Source of the DNA: JBGSUE01 sp041753515
GTDB lineage: Bacteria > Patescibacteriota > Microgenomatia > UBA10105 > UBA927
Assembly: GCA_041753515.1 (NCBI GenBank)
Contig: JBGSUE010000040.1
Location: forward strand, 24,084 to 88,083
Direction: 5' to 3'
DNA: 64,000 nt
Below, piece after piece: positions 16,377 through 24,006 of this stretch. Below the pieces are notes generated by a model, which was not told the DNA's origin, searched no databases, and saw only the letters and a list, made by a program, of their open reading frames with translations. A program made the position numbers and the translations under genes. Every line of letters starts with the position of its first letter. Within the stretch, counting starts at the first letter, position 1.

Positions 16377-17220
16377 GTCCGGTTCGCGGTGTCCATTTCA
16401 GATTCTCCTGCGCATAAGAAATATCTGCCAGAGATTGGAATATATCATGTGCGTGACGAGTTTTATATTGAATCCGCAACGGCTGTTTATGCAAAGTTTC
16501 CACCATCTCCACAAGACTGCGTATGGATGTTTTTGTGCCTGAAGCAATATTGTACACACCGCCTGCTTTCATCGTGTATGCCCGGTAATTTGCTTCTGCG
16601 ACATCCTCAACATACACAAAATCCCTTGTTTGATATCCATCCCGTATGACAATATTTTTCCCTGATACCGCTCTTGAGATAATTGTAGGTATGGCTGCAT
16701 GTGTTCGGGTAGTTTGGCCGGGACCATACACATTGAAATACCGTACTATCGTTTTTGTGATTTTACCTGTTTTGGCAATGTGTTCAAGCTCCCGTTCTAT
16801 GGCATACTTACTTTTTCCGTATGGAGACAGAATCCGGATAGGCGCGGTTTCGGACGTCGGGATTGAATCAGGATTACCATAGATATGGGCGCTTGACGCA
16901 AAAATAATCTGACCGGTTCCAGATGCAGCGGCAATGGAAAAAAGGTTTTTTGCAATTGTCACATCCCGGTCTGATTTCTCCGGGTGAAGGACCGATTCAG
17001 GAACGCTCACAAGCTCGCTTGCTAGGTGTATAAGGCAATAAGGCCGGTATTTCCTGAATATTTCGGCAAGTTTGGATGTGTCCTTCAGGTCAACGACGAC
17101 AGAATTGTCAGATGGATTGCGGTCCAGTCCAACAACGGGGATATTTTTTCTGCTAAAATAGTGTGCAACATGCCGGCCGATGAAACCGGATGATCCAGTA
17201 ACGAGAACCGTACGACCCAT
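16291..17220 (-). CDS. Extended SDR, NAD-dependent nucleotide-sugar epimerase/dehydratase
   Basis: A 309-residue SDR with TVLVTGSSGFIGRHVA at the start, HLASELVSVPES, the catalytic SSAHIYG and SPYGKSKYAIE (YxxxK intact), VRYFNVYGPGQ and GYQTRDFVYVEDVAEAN. The ATG at 17220 is preferred to 17241 because the fold begins there and TACTGT lies 7 bases before it. That start overlaps the divergent GT2 start by two bases (CATG). Such enzymes epimerise C4 or dehydrate sugars on UDP, dTDP, GDP or CDP; the substrate is not readable. It probably supplies sugar to the neighbouring GT genes. Confidence 0.85.
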   Translation of the reverse strand: MGRTVLVTGSSGFIGRHVAHYFSRKNIPVVGLDRNPSDNSVVVDLKDTSKLAEIFRKYRPYCLIHLASELVSVPESVLHPEKSDRDVTIAKNLFSIAAASGTGQIIFASSAHIYGNPDSIPTSETAPIRILSPYGKSKYAIERELEHIAKTGKITKTIVRYFNVYGPGQTTRTHAAIPTIISRAVSGKNIVIRDGYQTRDFVYVEDVAEANYRAYTMKAGGVYNIASGTKTSIRSLVEMVETLHKQPLRIQYKTRHAHDIFQSLADISYAQENLKWTPRTGLMDGLRKTYTYYETIVRHQKETALSSSS

Positions 17221-17983
17221 GAACATTACAGTATCACTCATTATCCCCTTTTACAATGAGGCCCAAATCCTGCCGCACACGATTGACTGCCTGTTAAAAT
17301 ACAGGGAGAAAAATCTTAAAAACTGCGAAATTATTTTTGCCGATGACGGATCAACGGATTGTTCTGCCCCAATCATTCGGGATCTTACGAAAAATAAGAA
17401 GCACATCACGGTGGTTCAAAATCCGGTTAATATGGGACGCGGTGAAGCAATCCGGCGTGCCATGTTGACCGCAAAAGGAAATATCATCGGGTATCTTGAT
17501 GCGGATCTGGAAATCAGTGAAACATACATCTTGCCGATGATACGATGTCTTCACGATGCAGATGCAGTCATTGCGTCAAAATTTGCACACGGAGCACATA
17601 CCCGTACATCGCTCGTACGCAAAATCCCCAGCATTCTCTTTAATTGGATGATACGGAAAATTCTCTCCACGAATATTTCCGATCATCAGGCAGGATGTAA
17701 GTTTTTCAAACGCGAGGTGATTTCCGCCGTACTTCCGCTTACGAACCAATACGGATGGCTATTTGATATTGAGATGCTGTATGGTGCACGACAACATTCA
17801 TTCACAATCGAAGAGTTTCCAATTTCCGTTGCGTACGGCAGAGGCAGTATTCATCCGTCCTTCGTCTTTGACTTTTTACGTCTTCCGGGTGTACTCTTGA
17901 ATCTTAAAAGGAACACCCATGAAAACATCCAAAAAAATCCTGATCACAGGCGGAGCCGGATTCATCGGACGCCATCTGACTGA
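17219..17983 (+). CDS. GT2 glycosyltransferase, polyprenyl-phosphate sugar synthase type
   Basis: A 254-residue GT2 with SLIIPFYNEAQIL, FADDGSTDCSA, NPVNMGRGEAIRRAM, metal-binding GYLDADLEIS and DHQAGCKFFKR, all as in DPM1/GtrB-type enzymes that charge polyprenyl phosphate. The ATG at 17219 is favoured over one at 17180 because the fold starts there. The last 21 codons overlap the next gene by 65 bases and read as its shifted translation (NPDHRRSRIHRTPSD), so the original stop may have been lost. Its start codon shares two bases with the divergent SDR start. Confidence 0.82.
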   Translation: MNITVSLIIPFYNEAQILPHTIDCLLKYREKNLKNCEIIFADDGSTDCSAPIIRDLTKNKKHITVVQNPVNMGRGEAIRRAMLTAKGNIIGYLDADLEISETYILPMIRCLHDADAVIASKFAHGAHTRTSLVRKIPSILFNWMIRKILSTNISDHQAGCKFFKREVISAVLPLTNQYGWLFDIEMLYGARQHSFTIEEFPISVAYGRGSIHPSFVFDFLRLPGVLLNLKRNTHENIQKNPDHRRSRIHRTPSD

Positions 17984-18803
17984 ATACCTTCTGTCCTTAG
18001 GCCATACAGTCACACTTCTTGACCGCTCGGCAAAATCGGAATTGAAAAATGTCCGATTGATCAGGGGAGACATCACCAACCCGGCAGTGGTTTCCAAATC
18101 CATGAAAGGTCAGGATAGTGTCTACCATCTGGCTGGAGTCCTTGGAACTGAAGAACTTTTATTTGATACGGCCAATGCGGTAAAAATCAACATTCTGGGA
18201 GCAATCAATATTATGGAGGTGGCTGTCAAAAACCGCACAAAACTCATCCTCATTTCAAAACCGAATCCATGGCTCAATACCTATTCCATCACCAAAGAAA
18301 CATCGGAAAAATTTGCCATGATGTACAGGAAAGAATTCAATCTCAAGACCGTTATTATCAAATGGTTCAGTGTCTACGGCCCGGGTCAAAAATACGGTCA
18401 TGTCCAAAAAGCAGTCCCCACATTTATTATCCGGGCACTGAAGAATAAACCACTTCCTGTGTTTGATAAAGGGCACCAAACGGCAGATTTTATCTATGTT
18501 TCAGATGCGGCAAAAGCAACTGTGGACGTATCTGAAAATCCACAATCAGAAGGACAAACAGTGGAAATCGGAACCGGTACTGAAACACGGATCATAGATC
18601 TGGCCAAACTCATCATCAAGCTCACGGGAGGCTCATCAAAAATTTCATATGAGCCGATGCGCAAAGGTGAGGACCACAACGCCCGTGTCGTGGCAGATAC
18701 GTCGCTTCTTAATAAACTTACGAAGTTCAAACCACTCATAGATCTTGAAACAGGATTACAACACACCATCGACTACTACCGGAGTCTTCTGCGCACACCC
18801 TGA
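17919..18803 (+). CDS. Extended SDR, NAD-dependent nucleotide-sugar epimerase/dehydratase
   Basis: A 294-residue SDR: KILITGGAGFIGRHLTE at the N-terminus, VYHLAGVLGTEEL, catalytic NTYSITKETSEKF (YxxxK intact), KWFSVYGPGQKYGH, DKGHQTADFIYVSDAAKA and a C-terminal LIDLETGLQHTIDYY. The usual SSxxxYG Ser block before the catalytic Tyr reads LISKPNPWLNTY, which is atypical. AAAGGA stands 6 bases before the ATG, one of few plausible Shine-Dalgarno sites here. It overlaps the end of the upstream GT2 by 65 bases and converges with the GT2 at 18776 with 28 bases of overlap. The nucleotide-sugar substrate is unknown. Confidence 0.83.
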   Translation: MKTSKKILITGGAGFIGRHLTEYLLSLGHTVTLLDRSAKSELKNVRLIRGDITNPAVVSKSMKGQDSVYHLAGVLGTEELLFDTANAVKINILGAINIMEVAVKNRTKLILISKPNPWLNTYSITKETSEKFAMMYRKEFNLKTVIIKWFSVYGPGQKYGHVQKAVPTFIIRALKNKPLPVFDKGHQTADFIYVSDAAKATVDVSENPQSEGQTVEIGTGTETRIIDLAKLIIKLTGGSSKISYEPMRKGEDHNARVVADTSLLNKLTKFKPLIDLETGLQHTIDYYRSLLRTP

Positions 18804-19513
18804 AGATACGTGAGGACCGTAAAATATTCATTGATGGTGCGCACCACATTCATCTTACTCTCCCCCTGTTTTTTTCCATAGTCGTAGATAAAAGGAATTT
18901 CAGAAATTTTTCCGGTAAAAAAAGAAAGTTTTATGAGAAGTTCCGCATTGGCAACAAATCCAAGAGATTGGATAAGACCAAAAAGTCCGAATGATGCGAC
19001 TGCTTTCTGGATAATCCGTATTCTGTATGCGCGGTAAAAAATCGTATAATCCCGGACATCTGCGATGGGAAAATAATAACGCAACAGTAAACTTGCAAAG
19101 TGGCTAAATATCCTGCGAGTAAAGGGAAAATTTTTATACGCTCCGCCTGAAACATACCGGGAGGCAATCACGATATCGTTTTGTTTTAACCCTGCAAGTA
19201 GAGGCACAATCCGATCGACAGCACTCGTCCCATCCGCTTCCATGATAATCATCACATCATCCGGCTGTGCATCTTTTAAAACCCGGGCAATACCAGTGGC
19301 AAACACCGCGCCTACATTCATATTTGTCCGGTAGGTTTCATATGCCAGTTGTTTTCCTTTGAGTTTTTCAAGGATTTTGAGTGAAGAATCTTTCGATCCG
19401 TCATTGACCGCTACGATTTTGTGGGGCATTTTTTTGAGCGTCCTGTGAATTTCCCCCACCACCCCCTTAATATTTTCCTCTTCATTAAAAACCGGTAGGA
19501 CAATAAAAATCAT
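18776..19513 (-). CDS. GT2 glycosyltransferase, polyprenyl-phosphate type
   Basis: A 245-residue GT2 with FIVLPVFNEEENI, AVNDGSKDSSLKIL, NMNVGAVFATGIARVL and IMEADGTSAVDRI in place of the usual DxD, a variant seen in a branch of DPM1-like enzymes. The C-terminal part (IYDYGKKQGESKMNVVRTI) matches the acceptor loop of that branch. The ATG at 19513 is chosen; the alternative at 19531 would place the TATAAT box (19523-19528) inside the gene as codons 2-3. The gene converges with the SDR at 17919-18803. It follows the epimerase at 19541-20494 on the same strand, 27 bases away, so the two may share transcripts. Confidence 0.82.
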   Translation of the reverse strand: MIFIVLPVFNEEENIKGVVGEIHRTLKKMPHKIVAVNDGSKDSSLKILEKLKGKQLAYETYRTNMNVGAVFATGIARVLKDAQPDDVMIIMEADGTSAVDRIVPLLAGLKQNDIVIASRYVSGGAYKNFPFTRRIFSHFASLLLRYYFPIADVRDYTIFYRAYRIRIIQKAVASFGLFGLIQSLGFVANAELLIKLSFFTGKISEIPFIYDYGKKQGESKMNVVRTINEYFTVLTYLQGVRRRLR

Positions 19514-19540
19514 ATCGAAGTCATTATACACGAATATAAA

Positions 19541-20494
19541 TTACAAGGATTTCACCCAATCGATGAGGGATGAGAGGCCGGAGGATACACTCACTCTCGG
19601 CTCCCAGGCGAGAAGCTTATTGGCTTTTGAAATATCAGACACGTAGTATGGCTGGTCGCCGGGGCGAACCTTGTCATAAGTTACAGGGATTTTATACCCC
19701 AACAGTTTCTCAAGTTGTGCCAGAATTTGGATGAGATTGACTGCATTTTTCTCTCCCCCGCCAACGTTAAAAATCTGGCCGGAAACCGTCTTTTTGTCGT
19801 GAATAGCCAGATCGTATAATCGGCATAAATCTTCAATATTGAGTAAATCCCGTATCTGATATCCGTCCCCGTAAATGGTAATCGTTTTTTTGGCGATGGC
19901 ACGGCGGACAAAGTGCGCGACCCAGCCCTGATCCTCATTCCCGTACTGGTGAACGCCATATATGCAGGATTTCCGGAAAACCACGGTCGGAATTCCAAAA
20001 ATCCGATGGTAATCATGCATGTAGCAGTCGGCTCCACCTTTACTGCAGGCGTAGGGCGAATAGAAATCCAGTGGCTGAGATTCAGAAACAGGTTTATAGT
20101 TATTCGCAAGATCTCCATACACTTTATTTGTGGATGCATAGGTCACCAATGGTCTATTTCCGGATTTTCGTATTTCCTCAAGAAGCGTAAACGTACCGCG
20201 CAGGTTCACCTCAAAATCCGTTTCAGGATCCTCAACGGAGCTTGTGACAGCTACCTGGGCTGCCAAGTGAAGAATTGCATCCTGATTCTTTACCAGACCG
20301 GAAAGTTTTTTTCCGTCCGTAATATCTCCCTTTACGAATCGGATGCTCTTCCCCTCTTTATTAAGCCAGTCGATATTTTTCTCGGAGCCTTTACGCGACA
20401 GACTGTCGTAGACGACTACATTGTTTTTTTTTGAAAAATAATACGCAAGATTGGAACCGATAAATCCGGCACCTCCGGTGATTAAAATGTTCAT
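19541..20494 (-). CDS. Nucleotide-sugar epimerase resembling CDP-paratose 2-epimerase
   Basis: A 317-residue SDR with NILITGGAGFIGSNLA, HLAAQVAVTSSVEDP, TNKVYGDLANN, catalytic FYSPYACSKGGAD, and RKSCIYGVHQYGNEDQGWVA. The last block (SCIYG...EDQGWVAHF) is what I associate with CDP-tyvelose/paratose 2-epimerases (RfbE type), which invert C2 of CDP-sugars; normal UDP-galactose 4-epimerases lack it. The call for that subfamily rests on memory of the motif. A 7-bp repeat fills the region before the start, so the promoter is hard to place. It would provide an unusual deoxysugar for the surface glycan. Confidence 0.8.
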   Translation of the reverse strand: MNILITGGAGFIGSNLAYYFSKKNNVVVYDSLSRKGSEKNIDWLNKEGKSIRFVKGDITDGKKLSGLVKNQDAILHLAAQVAVTSSVEDPETDFEVNLRGTFTLLEEIRKSGNRPLVTYASTNKVYGDLANNYKPVSESQPLDFYSPYACSKGGADCYMHDYHRIFGIPTVVFRKSCIYGVHQYGNEDQGWVAHFVRRAIAKKTITIYGDGYQIRDLLNIEDLCRLYDLAIHDKKTVSGQIFNVGGGEKNAVNLIQILAQLEKLLGYKIPVTYDKVRPGDQPYYVSDISKANKLLAWEPRVSVSSGLSSLIDWVKSL

Positions 20495-20495
20495 A

Positions 20496-20528
20496 AATTA
20501 TGAATTATTAATGATGAATTACGAATGA
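20496..20528. repeat. Degenerate heptamer repeat of the GAATTAT type at the epimerase promoter
   Basis: Units resembling ATGAATT/ATGATGAATTACGAAT lie directly before the epimerase start at 20494. The related repeat at 23971-24006 shows the unit more clearly. Confidence 0.55.
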
Positions 20529-20545
20529 AGATACTTTATCGCAAA

Positions 20546-20580
20546 TTGATTTCATTAGCAAGCTTTGCTACAGTTGGTTC
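20546..20580 (+). promoter_or_regulatory. Promoter of the GT39-like gene with an operator-like palindrome
   Basis: TTGATT (20546-20551), a 17-bp spacer, TACAGT (20569-20574) and 6 bases to the ATG. TAGCAA-GCT-TTGCTA (20556-20570), a perfect 6-bp palindrome, sits in the spacer and touches the -10 box. Confidence 0.65.
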
Positions 20581-22224
20581 ATGAAATCCACATATATTGC
20601 ACGAGCGTTTCTTCTCACCATTTTTCTGTTTATCATTCACCTCTTTATCATCAATGATTATTCAATCAACTGGGATTTCCACCATGTCTTTTTTGCAGGT
20701 CTCTACCACACCGGGCATCCTGTCACACGGGATCTCTGGTATGGCCTACCGTTTAACGATCCGGACCCCATGCGGATGGTGGAAACTCCATTCGGTCCGC
20801 TCCAATCTGCTATTCCGGTATTATCGTATACGACGTTTTTCGAAAAACTGAAACTATTGCCGTTTGACAGCGCGTTTAATCTTCCTGCAGTTCTGGCCGG
20901 TTCTGCCGGAGTTTTTATTCTGTTTCTCTTTCTTCTGGAAACATTCAACCCCGCAACTGCCTGGGCAGGATTTTTATTCCTGGCATTGTATCCCAGGTTT
21001 TGGGGAGATCTTCATACAAACGTTAAGGATATCCCGACTGCCGTTCTGTATACCCTCTCAATCTATCTTGCCTGGCGGGCAGTCAACCGGAGGATTTGGC
21101 CGGATATCATTGCCGCAGGCATTGCCACAGGCATAACTTTTAATCTCAAAGTAAACGCCATATTCATACCGATCATTATTGCCGTTTGGATCTTGTGGCT
21201 TCTTGCAACACCTGCCAAAAAACACCTGACAAAACCATTCGGGAATGTGTGGGACAACATCATTACTCCCTTCGGTTGTTATGCCATTATTGCAGCCTTG
21301 TCCGCTTTCGGCATTTGGTCTTTGTTCTGGCACAACCCCTATGACCATCTGGCATATCTGATCCGTTTTTTCCAGTACAACACAACGAATATGGAAGTAA
21401 TTTTAAACGGCTTCTGGTACTGCAGCGGTGTCAATATTCCCTGGTATTACCCCTTCTGGTATCTTGCCATCGTCACGCCGTTGCCTACCCTCATATTTGC
21501 AGTCATAGGTTTTATGCGTCTTTTCTATCTTGCGCTCATTAAAAAACACCCATTATCTTCGCTCATCATCTTTTGGTTTTTTATCCCGCTTATCAGGTTT
21601 ATGGTTCCAAATGCCTCCGTTATCGACGGCATCAGGCATTTTGAGGAAGTCATCTTTCCTTGGCTTGCAGCCGCCGCCATCGGTGCAGCATTTCTTTACA
21701 ATACATTTCTTTCAAAGAAATTATCCGTTCTCCGTCTACCGTCTGCCGTCATTCTATCTGTCTATCTTCTATCATCTATTCTCTCCTATCACCCCTACCA
21801 GCTCTCCTATTTCAATGAACTGGTCGGCGGACTTCCCGGAGCAGTCGGAAAATATGACGTCGATTACTGGGGAATATCGCAGAAAAAAGCCGTAGAATGG
21901 CTGAACGTAAATGCCAAACCCAACGCAAGCATTCACATTATCATGTCTGCAGACGTGGCCGGAAAATATCTCCGGCCTGATCTTCTGGCAAACCTCAATA
22001 AAACGGATTACGACAGTGCCGATTACGTGGTCGTCCTAAACCGACAATCCTTCTTTTACCGGTTTTTCTACTCGTGGGAATACTTTTTGAGACGGAAAAC
22101 CGTATATGAAGTGAAAGTGAAAGGCGTACCGCTCACCAGCATTTATCAAAATTCACTGGGAAAATTTGAAAGAAGACCTAATTGGTGGCAGGGAGAAGAT
22201 CCTTGCATGAGAAAATACTGGTAA
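20581..22224 (+). CDS. GT39/PMT-like membrane glycosyltransferase
   Basis: A 547-residue membrane protein. After one helix the first outside loop has NDYSINWDFHHVFFAGLYHTG, the next loop carries NDPDPMRMVETPFGPLQ, and then comes LYPRFWGDLHTNVKDIPTA, a block I know from GT39 (PMT_2-type) proteins. LSYFNELVGGLPGA near residue 415 and DYWGISQKKAVEWLN are typical of their C-terminal part. It would move a sugar from a polyprenyl phosphate to an outside acceptor, possibly a protein or lipid. It stands alone on the plus strand with its own promoter and converges with the transketolase genes, with a single base between them. Residues 384-402 come from 7-bp repeats. Confidence 0.8.
   Translation: MKSTYIARAFLLTIFLFIIHLFIINDYSINWDFHHVFFAGLYHTGHPVTRDLWYGLPFNDPDPMRMVETPFGPLQSAIPVLSYTTFFEKLKLLPFDSAFNLPAVLAGSAGVFILFLFLLETFNPATAWAGFLFLALYPRFWGDLHTNVKDIPTAVLYTLSIYLAWRAVNRRIWPDIIAAGIATGITFNLKVNAIFIPIIIAVWILWLLATPAKKHLTKPFGNVWDNIITPFGCYAIIAALSAFGIWSLFWHNPYDHLAYLIRFFQYNTTNMEVILNGFWYCSGVNIPWYYPFWYLAIVTPLPTLIFAVIGFMRLFYLALIKKHPLSSLIIFWFFIPLIRFMVPNASVIDGIRHFEEVIFPWLAAAAIGAAFLYNTFLSKKLSVLRLPSAVILSVYLLSSILSYHPYQLSYFNELVGGLPGAVGKYDVDYWGISQKKAVEWLNVNAKPNASIHIIMSADVAGKYLRPDLLANLNKTDYDSADYVVVLNRQSFFYRFFYSWEYFLRRKTVYEVKVKGVPLTSIYQNSLGKFERRPNWWQGEDPCMRKYW
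21732..21787. repeat. Heptamer tandem repeats (CCGTCTA and TCTATC types) inside the GT39-like gene
   Basis: CCGTCTA, CCGTCTG, CCGTCAT, then TCTATCT, GTCTATC, TTCTATC, ATCTATT with a one-base slip. They are read in frame within a membrane helix. Confidence 0.7.
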
Positions 22225-22225
22225 A

Positions 22226-23110
22226 CTACATCGATGAAATAATTCTGCGCACGATATTACCCGCAGTTAGACCGTGATATTTAAGGAGATTTTCGTAGGA
22301 TGCACTTATTGGAGTAAAAATATCTTTCAATCCAAACTTTAATAATTTCATAGTCTTATTATTTTCGAGGATATACTCTCCCACTGCGCTCCCGAATCCT
22401 CCGGTCACGCGGTGCTCTTCAATCGTTGCCGCTATTTTATAAGTCCTGCATATTTCTTTGAGACGTTTTTTATCCAGCGGGGAAATGATAGGAAACCTGA
22501 AAATATTGGACCGGATACCAATTTTAAACAGTTTTTTCTGTACCTCATCCGCGAGCCATAATTTTGTTCCAGTTACAAGAAAAGCCATGTCTGTATTCTG
22601 CAAAGTCTGACTTTGCAGAACCTGACGGAGAGGATTCGCCTCGATTCTCAAATACGCAGGCGTACTTGTTTTGGCAAGTGATGCAGTAATTTTTTCGGTT
22701 TGTTGTTGATCGTGCGGGGAAACAATACCCATACCCGGAAGCATCCGCATGAGGGCGATATCTTCCATCGAGTGATGCGTAGGACCGGCTTTATTGTACG
22801 CAAGTCCTGCCCCAATCCCCACAATCTTAACGTTCAGGTTCTGCATGACAATATCGGTGCGGATTTGTTCATAGCACCTCATAGATGCAAACGTGGCAAT
22901 TGAATAGATAAACGGTTTCCAACCCGCTGCTGCAAGTCCGGCGGCTACGGTCACCAGGTTTGCCTCGGCAACCCCTATGTTGATAAACCGGTCCGGAAAT
23001 TTTTCGGTAAACGGCTCCAGAAACCGGTATCCCAAATCTCCGGTTATGAGCATGATTTTACTATCACGCTCTGCTGCTTTGATAAGTCCCCTGATAAACG
23101 CTGCTCTCAT
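22226..23110 (-). CDS. Transketolase C-terminal half (pyrimidine-binding and transketolase-C domains)
   Basis: A 294-residue protein covering the Pyr and C-terminal domains of transketolase. Visible are ITGDLGYRFLEPFTEKFP, FINIGVAEANLVTVAAGLA (with the Glu that activates thiamine), FASMRCYEQIRTDI, GAGLAYNKAGPTHHS and a C-terminal IEEHRVTGGFGSAVGEY. In split enzymes this half dimerises with the N half encoded upstream. A class A element sits between the two genes and ends 8 bases before this ATG. Split transketolases occur in sugar-biosynthesis clusters as well as in central metabolism; here the surface-glycan setting suggests two-carbon transfer to or from an unusual sugar (inference). Confidence 0.88.
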   Translation of the reverse strand: MRAAFIRGLIKAAERDSKIMLITGDLGYRFLEPFTEKFPDRFINIGVAEANLVTVAAGLAAAGWKPFIYSIATFASMRCYEQIRTDIVMQNLNVKIVGIGAGLAYNKAGPTHHSMEDIALMRMLPGMGIVSPHDQQQTEKITASLAKTSTPAYLRIEANPLRQVLQSQTLQNTDMAFLVTGTKLWLADEVQKKLFKIGIRSNIFRFPIISPLDKKRLKEICRTYKIAATIEEHRVTGGFGSAVGEYILENNKTMKLLKFGLKDIFTPISASYENLLKYHGLTAGNIVRRIISSM

Positions 23111-23118
23111 AATATTTT

Positions 23119-23177
23119 GTCATGCTGAGTGAAACGAAGCATCTCTTCACGAGATTCTTCACTACGTTCAGAATGAC
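23119..23177. repeat. Class A palindromic element between the transketolase halves
   Basis: Begins GTCATGCTGAGTGAAACGAA and ends CGTTCAGAATGAC. It lies exactly between the two transketolase reading frames; the frame-corrected N half ends in its TGA at 23168-23170. Confidence 0.85.
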
Positions 23178-23973
23178 TCAGTATATCCTTTTATCAGCTC
23201 TATCCTTGCCTCTTTATATTCAGATTCATTAAATACCTTATAGTGTCCGATGAGCTGGTTTTCAATAATTGATATGCCGTGTCCGAAACCGTGTTGGCAA
23301 TAATAACGCTAGGTGCGTCTTTTTCAAACGGTATACGATGATATGTTTTATTAATCTCTTCAATATTGTGTCCATCAATTGTATGCACGGAAAATCCGAA
23401 TGACTGCCATTTTTTTGCAAATGGTTCCAGAGGCGTAATCTCAGACGATGCGCCAAAGCACTGCCATTTGTTGTAATCCACGATGACGGTCAGATTGTCC
23501 AATTTCATGCGTGATGCAAAAATAGCGGCTTCCCACACACTCCCCTCCCCGCATTCCCCATCGCTGATTAAGACAAAAACGTGCGGAGGTTTTTTATTAA
23601 TTTTTTTATATCCCAGTGCTATACCAGAAGCAAATGCCAAGCCATGTCCGAGACTCCCTGATGTCATTTCAATACCGGGATCTTTCATTTCAGGATGCTC
23701 GCACAATCCACCGGTATCAGCTCCGAACGAATCAATGAGTTTTTTTCCCATGATTTTTTTGTGATACAGCACAGAGTAGAGCGCTGCTGCCGCATGGCCT
23801 TTGGACAGGATAAACCGGTCTTTTTTCACATCCAGTCTTCCGGCATACAAAACTGCCACAAGATCGGATATCGATAATGCCGATCCGATGTGCCCTGTAT
23901 GGGCATGATAAGAAATATCAAGAGAAGTCAACGCAACCTCATGACAAAATTTCTGTATATTTTTTTTCATCAT
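23168..23973 (-). pseudogene. Transketolase N-terminal half (thiamine-binding), frameshifted near 23287
   Basis: The N half of a split transketolase: YHAHTGHIGSALSISD, SKGHAAAALYSVL, SGSLGHGLAFASG and the thiamine motif ISDGECGEGSVWEAA...DYNKWQ. After SVIIANTV the expected FGHG block is missing; in frame the protein ends abnormally at 23200 (TAYQLLKTSSS...). Adding one base to the T-run at 23286-23288 restores TVFGHGISIIENQ, LIGHYKVFNESEYKEARIEL and a stop at 23168-23170, the normal end of this domain. So one base is missing, by mutation, programmed slippage or sequencing error in a homopolymer. The ATG (23973 or 23970) is built by the 7-bp repeat that also ends the upstream SDR gene. Confidence 0.8.
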
Positions 23974-24006
23974 AATTCGTAATTCCTAATTCATAATTCG
24001 TAATTC
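23971..24006. repeat. GAATTAC/GAATTAT heptamer repeat bridging two genes
   Basis: On the minus strand the units GAATTAC, GAATTAT, GAATTAG, GAATTAC, GAATTAT run in series. They encode the last residues LRIMN of the SDR, its TAG stop, the 12-base gap and the ATG of the transketolase N half. Confidence 0.82.

Noticed and set aside
17170..17193. Seven-codon upstream open frame before the GT2
   Set aside because: It lies in the coding region of the divergent SDR and is short enough to occur by chance.
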